DNA from: Geomonas edaphica
Lineage (GTDB): Bacteria > Desulfobacterota > Desulfuromonadia > Geobacterales > Geobacteraceae
Direction of reading: 5' to 3'
DNA length: 64,000 nt
Assembly: GCF_004917075.1 (NCBI RefSeq)
Contig: NZ_SSYB01000001.1
Location: 1,161,478 to 1,225,477 of the forward strand
Shown: piece after piece, positions 17,115 to 26,637 of the stretch
How positions within the stretch are numbered: the first letter of the stretch is position 1
How the letters are laid out: every line of letters begins with the position of its first letter
Program-made: the position numbers and the translations under genes
Notes under the pieces: model-generated
The model's database searches: none
What the model was told of the DNA's origin: nothing
The model's input: the letters and a program-made list of their open reading frames with translations, nothing else

Positions 17115-17885
17115 ATGGGTTTACTGGAAGGGAAAAAGGCGCTCATCTTCGGAGTCGCCAACGACAAGAGCATCGCCTGGGCCACGGCGGAGGCGATGCA
17201 CCGCGAGGGAGCCGAGATAGCCCTCGCCTACGCGGGCGAGGCGGTCGCCAAGAGGGTGGCGCCGCTCGCGGAAAAATTGGACTGCAAACTGGTTCTTCCC
17301 TGCGACGTGCGCAGCGACGAGGAACTTTCCCGCCTGTTCGGCGAGATCCGCGAGGCATGGGGGGGGCTCGACATCCTGGTCCACTCCGTCGCCTTCGCAA
17401 ACAAAGAGGAACTGAAAGGCTCCTTCCTGAACACCACCCGCGAGGGCTTCCAAACCGCACTCGACATCAGCACCTACTCGCTGATCGCCATGGCGCGCGA
17501 AGCGGCCCCGCTCATGCAGGGACGCGACGGCAGCATCGTCGCCATGACCTACTACGGCGCGCAGAAGGTTTTCCCGAGCTACAACGTCATGGGGGTCGCC
17601 AAGGCGGCTCTCGAGGCGACGGTGCGCTACCTCGCCGAGGCGATGGGCCCGGACGGCACCAGGGTGAACGGGGTCTCCGCCGGTCCCCTGAGGACGCTCG
17701 CCTCCGCCGGCATCGGCGGTTTCGGCCAGATCGCCGGCCACGTGGCGGACAAGGCGCCGCTTAGGCGCAACATCTCCCAGGAGGAGGTCGGCAACTCCGT
17801 CCTCTACCTCGCCAGCCCGCTCGCAAGTGGGGTCACCGGCGAGATCCATTTCGTCGACTGCGGCTACAACATCATCGGAATGTAG
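17115..17885 (+). CDS. fabI: Enoyl-[acyl-carrier-protein] reductase [NADH] FabI
   Basis: The 256-residue protein is a classic FabI of the short-chain dehydrogenase fold. It begins MGLLEGKKALIFGVAND with the divergent Rossmann motif and has the catalytic Y-x6-K in YNVMGVAK with an upstream tyrosine in TYYGAQK. It catalyses the last reduction step of each fatty acid elongation cycle and is the usual target of triclosan. AAGGAG (17104-17109) fixes ATG 17115. hflX starts 12 nt after its stop. Confidence 0.95.
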   Translation: MGLLEGKKALIFGVANDKSIAWATAEAMHREGAEIALAYAGEAVAKRVAPLAEKLDCKLVLPCDVRSDEELSRLFGEIREAWGGLDILVHSVAFANKEELKGSFLNTTREGFQTALDISTYSLIAMAREAAPLMQGRDGSIVAMTYYGAQKVFPSYNVMGVAKAALEATVRYLAEAMGPDGTRVNGVSAGPLRTLASAGIGGFGQIAGHVADKAPLRRNISQEEVGNSVLYLASPLASGVTGEIHFVDCGYNIIGM

Positions 17886-17897
17886 CGGAGGCGCGCC

Positions 17898-19601
17898 ATC
17901 AAAGGACTGCACGGTAATCTGACAGGACTAAAAGCAAGCCAGGTGAAGAGGCTCGAGAGGCTGTACCGCCGCAGGGTCAAGCCGGGCGAGGTGATCTCGC
18001 TGGAGCTCGCCCGCGAGCTCTCCGACATCTCGCTGGAAATCAGGCGCCAACTGGGCGTCCTCATAAGCCGCATCGGCGAGGTCGCCTATGTAGTGGTCGG
18101 GGACGAGCGGGGCATCATGATCCCCGCCCTCGACGAATATCCGCTCGGCAGAAGGCTTCTGCGCGGGGTGCGCCTCGTGCACACGCACCTTAAGGGTGAG
18201 ACGCTCACCGACGATGATCTCACCGACCTCTCGCTTTTAAGACTGGACCTGATCGCCGCGCTGCAGCTCACCCAGAACCCGGACCGCTTCTCAATCCAGA
18301 CCGCGGCGCTCACCCCGGCCAACGGCGGCACCCTCCCCTACCACGTGGAGGCCTCGGTACCGTTCCAGAAGTTCGACCTCGATTTCCGCAGCTTCGTGGA
18401 GACCCTCGAACAGACCATGGAGCGCGGCCTCAAGGAAGGTAAGGTGGTGGGGACCGGCGAGGAGCGCGGCATCCTCATCTCTGTCACCCAGCGCCCGCTC
18501 GAGGAGGCAGTCGACTCCGTAGAGGAGCTGAAGGAACTCGCCCGTACCGCCGGGGTGGGCGTCCTTGATACCGTCATCCAGCGGCCCAAGGAGTTCAACC
18601 CGCGCTACCTCCTGGGCGAAGGGAAGATCCGCGAGGTGGTTATCAAGGCACTGCAGTTCGGCGCGACCATGCTCGTCTTCGACCAGGAACTCTCCCCGAC
18701 CCAGGTCCGCTCCATCTCGGAGCTCACCGAACTGAAAGTCATCGACCGCAGCCAGCTCATCTTAGACATCTTCGCCCGGCGCGCCACAACGCAGGACGGC
18801 AAGGTCCAGGTGGAACTCGCGCAGTTAAAGTACCTGATGCCGCGACTCTCCGGGCGCGGCGTGCAGATGTCGCGGCTCATGGGGGGGATAGGCGGGCGCG
18901 GCCCCGGTGAGACCAAGCTGGAGATCGACCGCCGCCGCATCCGCGACCGGATCGCGCACCTCGAGCGCGAGCTGAAGGAGCTCTCCAACGGTCGCTACCA
19001 GCGGCGCCAGAAAAGGGTGAAGGCTGGGATCCCCATCATCTCCATCGTGGGGTACACGAACGCGGGCAAGTCGACCCTGCTGAACACGATGACGAAAAGC
19101 GAGGTCTTCACCGAGGACCTCCTCTTCGCCACACTGGACACCTCCTCGCGCCGCCTGCGCTTCCCGATGGACCGCGAGGTGATCATCACCGACACGGTCG
19201 GTTTCATAAGGAGCCTCCCGAAGTCGCTCATGGGGGCCTTCAAGGCGACCCTGGAGGAGTTGAAGGACGCGGATCTTCTCATTCATCTCGTCGACTGCTC
19301 AAACCCGCGCATGGAGGAGCAGATAAACCAGGTGAACACCATCCTGGGCGAGCTGGAGTTGAGCCAGAAGCCGATGCTGCTCGTCTTCAACAAGATGGAC
19401 CTCCTCCCCGAGCTGAAAAAGGGAGATCCCCTCGCCTTCATGAAGGTGCGGCAGCTAACGCGCAAGTACGGCGCGATCACCATAAGCGCCGCGGACCGCA
19501 AGAGCCTCGAGCCACTCATGAAGGAGTTGCAGCACCGTTTCTGGCATGACGTCGAGGACTACCAGGCGCCCGGGCAGCACGACGAGGAGCCTGAGGAGTA
19601 G
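17898..19601 (+). CDS. hflX: GTPase HflX, apparent ATC start codon
   Basis: HflX is a ribosome-associated GTPase that splits stalled 70S ribosomes. The protein has an N-terminal HflX domain, a glycine-rich linker (RLMGGIGGRGPGETKLEIDR), and a G domain with GYTNAGKST, DTVGFI and NKMD. The first usual start codon is GTG 17943, but the upstream in-frame codons read IKGLHGNLTGLKASQ, typical of the HflX N-terminus. A perfect GGAGG (17887-17891) sits six bases before an ATC at 17898, and the frame is closed by the fabI stop at 17883. I therefore place the start at ATC 17898 (567 residues). Starts at CTG 17907 or GTG 17943 remain possible. Confidence 0.9.
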   Translation: MKGLHGNLTGLKASQVKRLERLYRRRVKPGEVISLELARELSDISLEIRRQLGVLISRIGEVAYVVVGDERGIMIPALDEYPLGRRLLRGVRLVHTHLKGETLTDDDLTDLSLLRLDLIAALQLTQNPDRFSIQTAALTPANGGTLPYHVEASVPFQKFDLDFRSFVETLEQTMERGLKEGKVVGTGEERGILISVTQRPLEEAVDSVEELKELARTAGVGVLDTVIQRPKEFNPRYLLGEGKIREVVIKALQFGATMLVFDQELSPTQVRSISELTELKVIDRSQLILDIFARRATTQDGKVQVELAQLKYLMPRLSGRGVQMSRLMGGIGGRGPGETKLEIDRRRIRDRIAHLERELKELSNGRYQRRQKRVKAGIPIISIVGYTNAGKSTLLNTMTKSEVFTEDLLFATLDTSSRRLRFPMDREVIITDTVGFIRSLPKSLMGAFKATLEELKDADLLIHLVDCSNPRMEEQINQVNTILGELELSQKPMLLVFNKMDLLPELKKGDPLAFMKVRQLTRKYGAITISAADRKSLEPLMKELQHRFWHDVEDYQAPGQHDEEPEE

Positions 19602-19645
19602 CCCAAGCGCAGCGCCGTAAATTCCGAAGGAGAACCGCTCTTTAC

Positions 19646-20263
19646 ATGGACCAGCAAGCGATCATCTACGCCCTCGACCTCCTGGGGACCGTCGCCTTCG
19701 CCGCCTCCGGCGCACTTGCCGGCGTGCGCCGCGGCATGGACCTCCTGGGCGTCATCGTCCTAGGCATCGTCACCGCCACCGGTGGCGGCGTCATCCGCGA
19801 CGTGCTATTGAACGACACTCCCCCCTTCTGCTTCAAAAACGAGCTCTACCTCTACCTCGCCGTCGCCGCCTCGGTGATCGTCTTCATGACCCCCACGAGC
19901 TTCGAAAGGATGAACCGGGCCATGCTCCTTCTGGACGCACTCGGCCTCGGCACCTTCCTCGTCATCGGCACCTCCAAGGCGCTCCATTTCAACCTGGGGC
20001 TCATGGGGGCGATCATCATGGGGGTGATGACAGCTACCTGCGGGGGGCTCGTGCGTGACACGCTCAGTAACGAGATCCCGCTCATCCTGCAGCGCGAGAT
20101 CTACGCCTCGGCCTGCGTGGTCGGCGGGGCCCTCTTCTATTTCCTGCACCACACAGCCGTCCCCACTCCTGTCAACTTGACCGTCTCGGCCGTCACCGTG
20201 ATCGCCATCAGGGTTACCGCCATCGTCAAGGGGTGGCAGTTGCCGCGCGGGCAGGCGTTCTAG
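19646..20263 (+). CDS. TRIC-type trimeric intracellular cation channel family protein (UPF0126/YadS)
   Basis: The 205-residue integral membrane protein has two related halves of three helices each, marked by GGGVIRDVLLND and GGLVRDTLSNEIP. This is the bacterial TRIC architecture; structures of homologues show potassium- or sodium-conducting trimers. The substrate in this organism is not known. The stop lies three bases before the GTG of the Nudix gene, so the two are likely translated together. Confidence 0.88.
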   Translation: MDQQAIIYALDLLGTVAFAASGALAGVRRGMDLLGVIVLGIVTATGGGVIRDVLLNDTPPFCFKNELYLYLAVAASVIVFMTPTSFERMNRAMLLLDALGLGTFLVIGTSKALHFNLGLMGAIIMGVMTATCGGLVRDTLSNEIPLILQREIYASACVVGGALFYFLHHTAVPTPVNLTVSAVTVIAIRVTAIVKGWQLPRGQAF

Positions 20264-20266
20264 CCG

Positions 20267-20722
20267 GTGGCGAAGCGAAGCGCCGGACTGATCATGTACC
20301 GCTTTCGCGAAGGAAGGGCGGAACTGCTCCTCGTGCACCCCGGCGGCCCGTTCTGGGCCAAAAAGGACGCGGGCGCCTGGAGCATCCCCAAGGGGGAGTA
20401 CCTGGAAGGAGAAGATCCTCTCGCGGCGGCACAACGAGAATTCCTCGAGGAAACCGGACTCGCAGCAACCGGCCCCTTTCTGGAACTGGCCGGGATCAAA
20501 CAGGCCGGGGGGAAACTGGTGCAGGCATGGGCTTTCACCGGCGACTGCGATCCGGAACGCATCGTCAGCAACACCTTCACCATGAAGTGGCCGCCCCGCT
20601 CCGGAAAAGAAGCCACCTTCCCGGAAGTCGACCGCGCCGGATGGTTCGACTTCGCCGCCGCAAGAGAGAAGATACTCCCCAGCCAGCTCCCCCTGATCGA
20701 CCAGCTCGTCACCCTCATCTGA
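20267..20722 (+). CDS. Nudix hydrolase
   Basis: The 151-residue protein has a perfect Nudix box: GEYLEGE, seven residues, then REFLEETGL. Nudix enzymes cleave nucleoside diphosphates linked to other groups; the substrate here is not predictable. The spacing AKKDAGAWSIPKGE before the box resembles small Nudix proteins that act on oxidised or diadenosine nucleotides. The GTG start at 20267 has no clear Shine-Dalgarno sequence, consistent with coupling to the upstream gene. Confidence 0.9.
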   Translation: MAKRSAGLIMYRFREGRAELLLVHPGGPFWAKKDAGAWSIPKGEYLEGEDPLAAAQREFLEETGLAATGPFLELAGIKQAGGKLVQAWAFTGDCDPERIVSNTFTMKWPPRSGKEATFPEVDRAGWFDFAAAREKILPSQLPLIDQLVTLI

Positions 20723-20837
20723 CCCCATTTCCTTTCAAGTCGCTGCAGCCAATCTTATAAAACAAGAACCTCCTGAAATAAAACCGATCCTCTTCGTCGC
20801 TTGCACATTTTTTCCTTACTTATTTTGTCGTATACAC

Positions 20838-20864
20838 TCAAGTCGCCAACAACACTGACGATAG
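20838..20864 (+). promoter_or_regulatory. FliA (sigma-28) type promoter for the chemoreceptor at 20969
   Basis: TCAAGTCG, an 11-nt spacer and GACGATAG compare with the consensus TAAAGTTT-N11-GCCGATAA: five of eight and six of eight positions match. The spacing is exact. Confidence 0.45.
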
Positions 20865-20968
20865 GTATAGACAGTTTGCCACTTGAAGAGTTTTCTTTGC
20901 CATAGCCACCCGGTCATTTTTTGTACAAGACAGCGCAAATAAACGGAAAAGTAGAACAGGAGAAAGGT

Positions 20969-23149
20969 ATGAAGATCCAGGACATGAAGATCGGTGTACG
21001 ACTGAGCGTCGGTTTCGGCATTATCCTTCTGCTGCTCCTTGCCATCGGTGCCATCAGCGTCTTCGGCATGCTCAGAATGGACCGCGGCATGGAAACCATC
21101 GTCAAGAAGGACTATGCCAAGATCAAGCTGGCCAACGAGGCCACGAAGAACGTAACCGCGATCGTCTCAAGCATCCAGAGCATGGTCCTCGCTTCCGACC
21201 CGGCCGCACGACGGGAGGAGAACAAGAAGATCGAGCTCACGCGGCAACAGTACAAAACTGCGATGGACCAGCTGGAAAAGCTGGAACAGACCGAGCAGGG
21301 GAAGGCGCTGATCGCAAAGGCTAAGCAGTCGCTTGACAACGCCCGCAAGGCGAATAACCAGGCCATCGATCTCGCCATGGCGGGGGAAAGCACCCGCGCG
21401 GCGACCACCTTCGACAAGGAAGGGGCGCCCCTTTGTGCCGCCATACAGGGCGCCTTCAACGAACTGGTCAAATACCAGGAACAGGGGATCGACGATCGCT
21501 ACCTGGCTGCGGTCAAGGTTTCCTCCAGCGCCCGCACCTTTGCCGTTTCGCTCGCCTTTCTCGCCATCGCCATCGGTAGCCTGATCGCCTTTTGCATCAC
21601 CCGCAGCATAAGCCGTCCGGTGGCCGCCCTGTCGGCCTGCGCCGACCGCCTGGCGCTCGGTGATGTCGAGGTGGTAATCGACACCGAGGGCAAAGACGAG
21701 ATCGCCACGCTGGCGCGCTCCTTCAGGAACATGGCGGACAACATAAAGGAGGCGTCCCTCGCTGCCGAACGGGTGGCGCACGGAGACCTCACCGTACAGG
21801 TCAGCCAGAAGTCGGAGCACGACCTGATGGGCAAGAACCTCTCCGTCATGATCGCCACCATCGGCAGGATGAGCGTGGCGATGAACGATTTGATCCAGGC
21901 GGTACGCGAAGGGAAACTGGCGGCGCGCGGCGACGCGGCCCAGTTTCAGGGGGCGTGGGGCGAGCTCATCGCCGGGCAGAACAGACTCATCGAGGCGTTC
22001 GTCCAGCCGATCGACGTCACCTCCCGTAACCTCGAGCGCATCTCCAAGGGTGACATCCCCGAGAAGATCACTGAGACCTACTACGGCGACTTCAACGACA
22101 TCAAGCACAGTCTGAACCTGCTGATCGACGCGAACAACGACGCAACGAGGCTCGCCGGCGAGATCGCCGACGGCAACCTTCTCCTCGAGGTGAAGCAGCG
22201 CTCGGAGAACGACGGGCTGATGCAGGCACTCTCCAACATGGTGCAGAACCTGACCCGCGTGGTGCGCGACGTAAAGCATGCCGCCGACAACGTGACCACC
22301 GGCAGCCAGGAGTTGAGCGCCACCTCGGAGCAGATGTCGCAGGGGGCAAGCGAGCAGGCGGCGAGCGCCGAGGAGGCGAGCGCCTCGATGGAGCAGATGA
22401 CCTCGAACATCCGCCAGAACGCGGACAACTCGATGCAGACCGAGAAGATCGCGGTGAAATCTGCCGGCGATGCGAGCGAAAGCGGCAAGGCGGTGGCGAG
22501 AACGGTGGCGGCCATGAAGGAGATCGCGTCCAAGACCTCGATCATAGAGGAGATCGCGCGTCAGACGAACCTGCTCGCCTTGAACGCGGCTATCGAGGCG
22601 GCGCGCGCCGGGGAACACGGCAAGGGTTTCGCGGTGGTGGCGAGCGAGGTGAGAAAGCTCGCCGAGCGTAGCCAGAAGGCGGCCGGGGAGATAGGCGATC
22701 TGTCGCTCACCTCGGTGGAGGTGGCCGAACACGCCGGGAACCTGTTGCAGGCGCTCGTACCGGACATCCACCGGACCGCGGAACTAGTGCAGGAAATCTC
22801 GGCTGCGTGCAAGGAACAGGACTCCGGAGCGGAGCAGATCAACCGCGCCATCCAGCAACTGGACCAGGTAATCCAGCAAAACGCCGGTGCCTCCGAGGAG
22901 ATGGCGTCAACCGCGGAAGAACTCGCCTCCCAGGCGGAACAGCTGCAGACCACCATCGCCTTCTTCAAGGTGGGCGCGGGGGGAGAACAGCAGGTCAGAA
23001 GACCGGGGACCGCGAAGCAGCAGGCGCCTCGGAAGGAGAACACGCAGAAGCTCACGCGCGCAGGTATCCAGGTGCGGGAGTACCCGGGGGTAAGCCTCGA
23101 CATGGCGGCCAACGAAAGTCTGCTGCAGGCGGGGTTCGAGAGGTACTAG
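20969..23149 (+). CDS. Methyl-accepting chemotaxis protein with poly-HAMP linker
   Basis: The 726-residue receptor has membrane helices near 11-33 and 188-210 enclosing a helical periplasmic domain of the four-helix-bundle type. This is followed by several HAMP-like units ([34 protein letters not shown]) and a long cytoplasmic signalling domain with the conserved tip [20 protein letters not shown]. The ligand is unknown. It has no PAS domain, unlike the receptor at 34189, although the two signalling domains are very alike. ATG 20969 has AGGAG upstream. A hairpin terminator follows. Confidence 0.92.
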   Translation: MKIQDMKIGVRLSVGFGIILLLLLAIGAISVFGMLRMDRGMETIVKKDYAKIKLANEATKNVTAIVSSIQSMVLASDPAARREENKKIELTRQQYKTAMDQLEKLEQTEQGKALIAKAKQSLDNARKANNQAIDLAMAGESTRAATTFDKEGAPLCAAIQGAFNELVKYQEQGIDDRYLAAVKVSSSARTFAVSLAFLAIAIGSLIAFCITRSISRPVAALSACADRLALGDVEVVIDTEGKDEIATLARSFRNMADNIKEASLAAERVAHGDLTVQVSQKSEHDLMGKNLSVMIATIGRMSVAMNDLIQAVREGKLAARGDAAQFQGAWGELIAGQNRLIEAFVQPIDVTSRNLERISKGDIPEKITETYYGDFNDIKHSLNLLIDANNDATRLAGEIADGNLLLEVKQRSENDGLMQALSNMVQNLTRVVRDVKHAADNVTTGSQELSATSEQMSQGASEQAASAEEASASMEQMTSNIRQNADNSMQTEKIAVKSAGDASESGKAVARTVAAMKEIASKTSIIEEIARQTNLLALNAAIEAARAGEHGKGFAVVASEVRKLAERSQKAAGEIGDLSLTSVEVAEHAGNLLQALVPDIHRTAELVQEISAACKEQDSGAEQINRAIQQLDQVIQQNAGASEEMASTAEELASQAEQLQTTIAFFKVGAGGEQQVRRPGTAKQQAPRKENTQKLTRAGIQVREYPGVSLDMAANESLLQAGFERY

Positions 23150-23190
23150 AGGAGAGTCTGCGAGAGATCATCACCACGTGAGAACAAAAG

Positions 23191-23216
23191 AAAAAGCGGC
23201 CGGGAGGCCGCCTTTT
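23191..23216. terminator. Bidirectional terminator between chemoreceptor and rtcA
   Basis: GCGGCC and GGCCGC around a GGGA loop are flanked by A and T runs. It can serve both convergent genes. Confidence 0.75.
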
Positions 23217-23221
23217 CTCGT

Positions 23222-24271
23222 TCAATCCCTCGGGACTGTCGGGGTGATGGTCACCGTCCCGGGCTCCCCCTCGCGGCCGTCGATGCTGCTTGCAAGCTCC
23301 AGGAAGAGGCCGGCGACGCTCAGGTTGGTGGTGAGGTGCCTGGTGATGCGCGAGGTGCGGAACACCGACCTCCCGTGGGCACGGGCGAGGTAGATGATGA
23401 GTTGGTCGGCCAGGTGCGGGTCGATGGGCGCCCCGTTTTCGTGGTGTGCCAGAAACTCCAGCGCGGCCTCGCTCCCCACCTGTTCCGCCGGTTTTCCACG
23501 TTCGCCGAGCGCAGTGAAGCCTGCGGTGCCATGCTCGTACTCTCCCTTGATGAAGAGGAAGGTCCCCTGCCCGAACACCTGCGGCTCGATCACTTCGATG
23601 TCCATGGGAATGCCACGCTCCACCTTCCCGCGCATGACCAATAGCGCGGACTGCAGCTGCCGGTCCGCGATGCTCCTCGCAAGGTTTCCCACCGCCGAGA
23701 CGATGCGGATGCCGGTCAACTTTCCTCTTTCCGTAGAGGTCATGGGAGCCTGCTCAACCTCCGGTTCCACGGTACAGCCGATCCGCCCTCCCCCTTTGGG
23801 ATAGAAACCGAAGGAGCGTGAAAGCGGCTCGCCCCTAACGCCGAGCGCTGTGATGGAGGGCCAGAATATCTCGGAGAAATAGTGCCAGGAAGGGCTGAAG
23901 GGGACGTGGGTGCCGCCGGTCACCATGACGCGGCTTGTCTTTCGTGCCGAGGCAAGCGGCGGGATCAAGGTCTGCAGCACCAGGGTCGCCGCACCTGCCG
24001 TCCCGATGTCGAAGCTGTATTCTCCCGGCGCGATGCCGTCGGGAAGGAAGCTCAGTTCGGGAGAGCCTAGGCGGTCACCGGCGACGTTGGCCGAGGCGAT
24101 GCGCGCCGCCGCCTGTACCGCCATCAGGTGCTGGCGCATAAGGCCGGACTTCTCGCGGTTCTTTCTGATGTTGAAGATGCGAAAGCCCTGGCCGGTCAGA
24201 CAGGCAAGGCTCAGCGCGCTCCTGAGCACCTGCCCTCCACCCTCCCCCATACTCCCGTCTATCTCGATCAT
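23222..24271 (-). CDS. rtcA: RNA 3'-terminal phosphate cyclase RtcA
   Basis: The 349-residue protein begins MIEIDGSMGEGGGQVLRSAL, the RtcA hallmark, and has the conserved RKNREKSGLMRQHL block and the catalytic-histidine region ITRHLTTNLS. RtcA converts RNA 3'-phosphates to 2',3'-cyclic phosphates using ATP through a covalent AMP-histidine. ATG 24271 was chosen because the longer frame simply reads through the repeat element at 24354. No RtcB ligase or RtcR regulator gene is adjacent. Confidence 0.92.
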   Translation of the reverse strand: MIEIDGSMGEGGGQVLRSALSLACLTGQGFRIFNIRKNREKSGLMRQHLMAVQAAARIASANVAGDRLGSPELSFLPDGIAPGEYSFDIGTAGAATLVLQTLIPPLASARKTSRVMVTGGTHVPFSPSWHYFSEIFWPSITALGVRGEPLSRSFGFYPKGGGRIGCTVEPEVEQAPMTSTERGKLTGIRIVSAVGNLARSIADRQLQSALLVMRGKVERGIPMDIEVIEPQVFGQGTFLFIKGEYEHGTAGFTALGERGKPAEQVGSEAALEFLAHHENGAPIDPHLADQLIIYLARAHGRSVFRTSRITRHLTTNLSVAGLFLELASSIDGREGEPGTVTITPTVPRD

Positions 24272-24353
24272 CGCGCACCTTCTCAGTAAACGTTCATCCG
24301 GGAATTCCGGGTCGGCAAAAAAGTGTGTCCACGAAGCGTAGCAGGTGCCGAAG

Positions 24354-24551
24354 CGCTCCCCCCTTTGCGAAGGGGGGACGGGGGGGATTTGCTTTTGTCC
24401 CACAGTTGATTTCCTTCAGGACGAGAGCGCAACGGTTGTTCGGCATCTGTAATTTATTCAACGGGTGGGCGCTATGGCCGTGTCAGCAGGTGCTTGTGTG
24501 ATCCGGCGAAGGCTAAATCCCCCCTGCCCCCCCTTCGCAAAGGGGGGAACG
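24354..24551 (-). repeat. ~198-bp paired-palindrome element, copy 2
   Basis: Reverse-complemented, this is the same element as at 13526-13709: terminal inverted C/G-run arms with TTCGCAAAGG loops, an identical inner flank CAACTGTGGGACAAAAGC, and a diverged middle. It fills most of the 343-bp gap between rtcA and the phosphofructokinase gene; nothing else is seen in that gap. Confidence 0.7.
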
Positions 24552-24614
24552 TGATGCCATGCTAACTGCTTCGAGAATAAGACAGACGTTCCTTCCCGGT
24601 ATTTCTGTAGACCC

Positions 24615-25787
24615 TCAGTAAAGGAACATCGGTTTTCCCAGCACGTGCCGCACCTTGGGACGGTACTCAGTGGTGTCGTACAGCTCAGCTACGTCCACCC
24701 GCTTCTCCCCCTGCATGATGGTGCTGATCGGGATGTGCCGGTAGGTCCCCCCCTGCATGGCGACCATGCGCCCGGACATCCCCTCGCCGATGAGATCCAT
24801 GGTCATGTTGGCGTAGTTGTACGCGACCATGAGGTCGAGCGAGTCCGGCGCTCCGCTGCGCATGAGATAAGAGAGCTGCTGGTAGATAATGTGGGAGCCG
24901 GTGAGTTTTTTGACTGCCTCACTCACCACGACGCCGATCCCGCCGAGTTTCTTGTGGCCGTAGGCGTCCTCCTGGCCATACTCAATGATCTGCCCCCCCA
25001 CCATGGAGGCCCCTTCCGAGATGGTCACCATGGCGTAGTTGCTCCGGTTCCCCTTTTTGTCCTCCTGCAAAAGCGCGGAGAGCCGCTCGATATCGAAGGG
25101 GACCTCGGAGATGAGCGCGCGGTCTACGCCGGCCAGGTAAGCCGAGATGAGCGAGGTTTCCCCGGAATTGCGCCCGAAGAGCTCGACCACCGCGATGCGT
25201 TCGTGGGAACCGGCGCTCGTGCGCAGGTTGTGGATGAAGTTGACGCTCCTCGTCACCGCGGTGGAAAAACCGATGCAGTAATCGGTGCCGAAGACGTCGT
25301 TGTCCATGGTCTTCGGTATCGCCACGATGGGAACCCCCTCGCGGTTAAGCCGTTCGGCGTAGCTTAGTGTGTCATCGCCCCCGATCGGGATCAGCGCATC
25401 GATCCCCAGGTGCTCCAGGTTTTTCAGGATGTGGGGGGTGAAATCATGGTGGCCGGGTGCGGCGGGGTCGAAATCGGCGCCGCGTAGAAAAGCGGGGACG
25501 TCGGCCGTCGCCACCTTGCCCGGGTTGGTGCGGCTCGTATGCAGGAAGGTGCCGCCGGTGCGGTCGACGGTGCGCACCTCTTGGCGGTCAAGTGGGATGA
25601 TCGTCTTTTCCCAAGACTCCGGGTCGTCGCGATCGTAGGCCAAAAGGCCGCCCCAGCCGCGCCGGATGCCGATGACGCGGTACCCCTTTTCCGAGGCCCG
25701 GGTCACCAGGGTCTTCAGCGCCGGGTTGAGTCCCGGCACGTCGCCGCCACCGGTTAGTACGCCTATCGTCTTCTGCCTTTCTCCCAT
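24615..25787 (-). CDS. 6-phosphofructokinase, probably pyrophosphate-dependent
   Basis: The 390-residue protein is a group A phosphofructokinase: [11 protein letters not shown] at the N-terminus, PIGGDDTLS and IPKTMDNDV at the active site. In this family GGDD with PKTMDND (Asp and Lys at the two selectivity positions) is typical of pyrophosphate users, while ATP enzymes have GGDGS and PGTIDND. It would therefore interconvert fructose-6-phosphate and fructose-1,6-bisphosphate reversibly, serving glycolysis and gluconeogenesis. The start follows AAAGGAGC, and a promoter is visible upstream. Mixed ATP/PPi use cannot be ruled out. Confidence 0.88.
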   Translation of the reverse strand: MGERQKTIGVLTGGGDVPGLNPALKTLVTRASEKGYRVIGIRRGWGGLLAYDRDDPESWEKTIIPLDRQEVRTVDRTGGTFLHTSRTNPGKVATADVPAFLRGADFDPAAPGHHDFTPHILKNLEHLGIDALIPIGGDDTLSYAERLNREGVPIVAIPKTMDNDVFGTDYCIGFSTAVTRSVNFIHNLRTSAGSHERIAVVELFGRNSGETSLISAYLAGVDRALISEVPFDIERLSALLQEDKKGNRSNYAMVTISEGASMVGGQIIEYGQEDAYGHKKLGGIGVVVSEAVKKLTGSHIIYQQLSYLMRSGAPDSLDLMVAYNYANMTMDLIGEGMSGRMVAMQGGTYRHIPISTIMQGEKRVDVAELYDTTEYRPKVRHVLGKPMFLY

Positions 25788-25826
25788 GGCACGCTCCTTT
25801 AATGATATCGGTTAAAAAACCTTCAC

Positions 25827-25854
25827 ATTGTACCGGAGCGGCCTTCCTTTTCAA
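25827..25854 (-). promoter_or_regulatory. Sigma-70-type promoter for the phosphofructokinase gene
   Basis: On the minus strand TTGAAA (25854-25849), a 16-nt spacer and TACAAT (25832-25827) lie about 39 nt before the start codon. Confidence 0.55.
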
Positions 25855-25882
25855 GAAAGTACCGGGGTGGCGGCGGGGCTTG

Positions 25883-26173
25883 TCAGGTGGTGAGGTAGTA
25901 GGTGATCTCGTTATGGCCGACCAGGAGTTCGAGTCCGAGCAGGGATGGTGCGTCGCAAGGGGTGGCGCCGTAGCGCTCGAGGAGGTCCATGGCGTGACGG
26001 GCGCACTCCGGGGTGAAAAAGAGTTCCAAAGCCCCTTCCGACTCACAGCGGAAAAGGGCCATGGTGCGCGGGCCGCCCGCGGCGCGGAAGGCCGCCGTGA
26101 AATCGTCCTTCACCCGGGCGGGCACCCCGGCAGCAACCTCATCAGGTAAAAGCGTCAGCAGGTACCAGTTCAT
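25883..26173 (-). CDS. Conserved-looking small protein of unknown function
   Basis: The 96-residue product (MNWYLLTLLPDE...) has no signal peptide or membrane helix and ends with GHNEITYYLTT. Mixed alpha/beta character and two cysteines are the only visible features. Its start overlaps the stop of the upstream gene at 26170, so the two are surely co-translated. I do not recognise the family. Confidence 0.6.
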   Translation of the reverse strand: MNWYLLTLLPDEVAAGVPARVKDDFTAAFRAAGGPRTMALFRCESEGALELFFTPECARHAMDLLERYGATPCDAPSLLGLELLVGHNEITYYLTT

Positions 26174-26637
26174 GCGGCGTCCCCTTTGCGCCCGGCAGGA
26201 GGGGTCACGTAGCCGGCGCAGGTGCCGACCAGTTTCGCGTGTATGGCGTCCATCATCTCACTCTCGTCGGTCACCCCGGCGGCGGCAGCCAAATTAAGGG
26301 CGAGCGGGAGTAGTCCCATGAGGACGGTGCGCAGGTTGCCGCACCCGTGCGAGCCCCCAAAGACGTCGGAGAGCTTGCGCTGCAGGCCGCGGCCGATGAC
26401 GAATCCGTTCAAACCGGTCATTTTAGCCGTGGCGTTGCAGCAGTCGCACGTCGGGGACTTGCGGAACTCTGCCCACGCCGAGAGGATCTTCAGGGTCGCC
26501 ACCTCGACCTTCACCTCGATGACCAGGTCGTGGAAGCGATCTTTCATGGTCGCGGCGAGCAGCGCCGTGCCGTCGTTTTGTTTAAGCAAGCGGTAGGAGA
26601 TGTCCCGCTGGAAATCCTCCATGGGGTTAAGCTGCAT
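26170..26637 (-). CDS. DUF2889-like protein
   Basis: The 155-residue protein resembles, from memory, DUF2889: an N-terminal beta-rich part (DRFHDLVIEVKVEV) followed by a cysteine-containing segment (CDCCNATAKMTGL) and GGSHGCGNLRTVLMGLLPLA. The cysteines could bind a metal. The function is unknown. It is the first of two overlapping genes and follows a 125-bp gap that holds no recognisable gene. Confidence 0.65.
   Translation of the reverse strand: MQLNPMEDFQRDISYRLLKQNDGTALLAATMKDRFHDLVIEVKVEVATLKILSAWAEFRKSPTCDCCNATAKMTGLNGFVIGRGLQRKLSDVFGGSHGCGNLRTVLMGLLPLALNLAAAAGVTDESEMMDAIHAKLVGTCAGYVTPPAGRKGDAA

Noticed and set aside
24272-24403. N-terminal extension of rtcA into the repeat element
   Set aside because: The added residues are the translation of the C/G-run element and are shared with a frame at 13.6 kb; RtcA proteins start at MIEIDGS.
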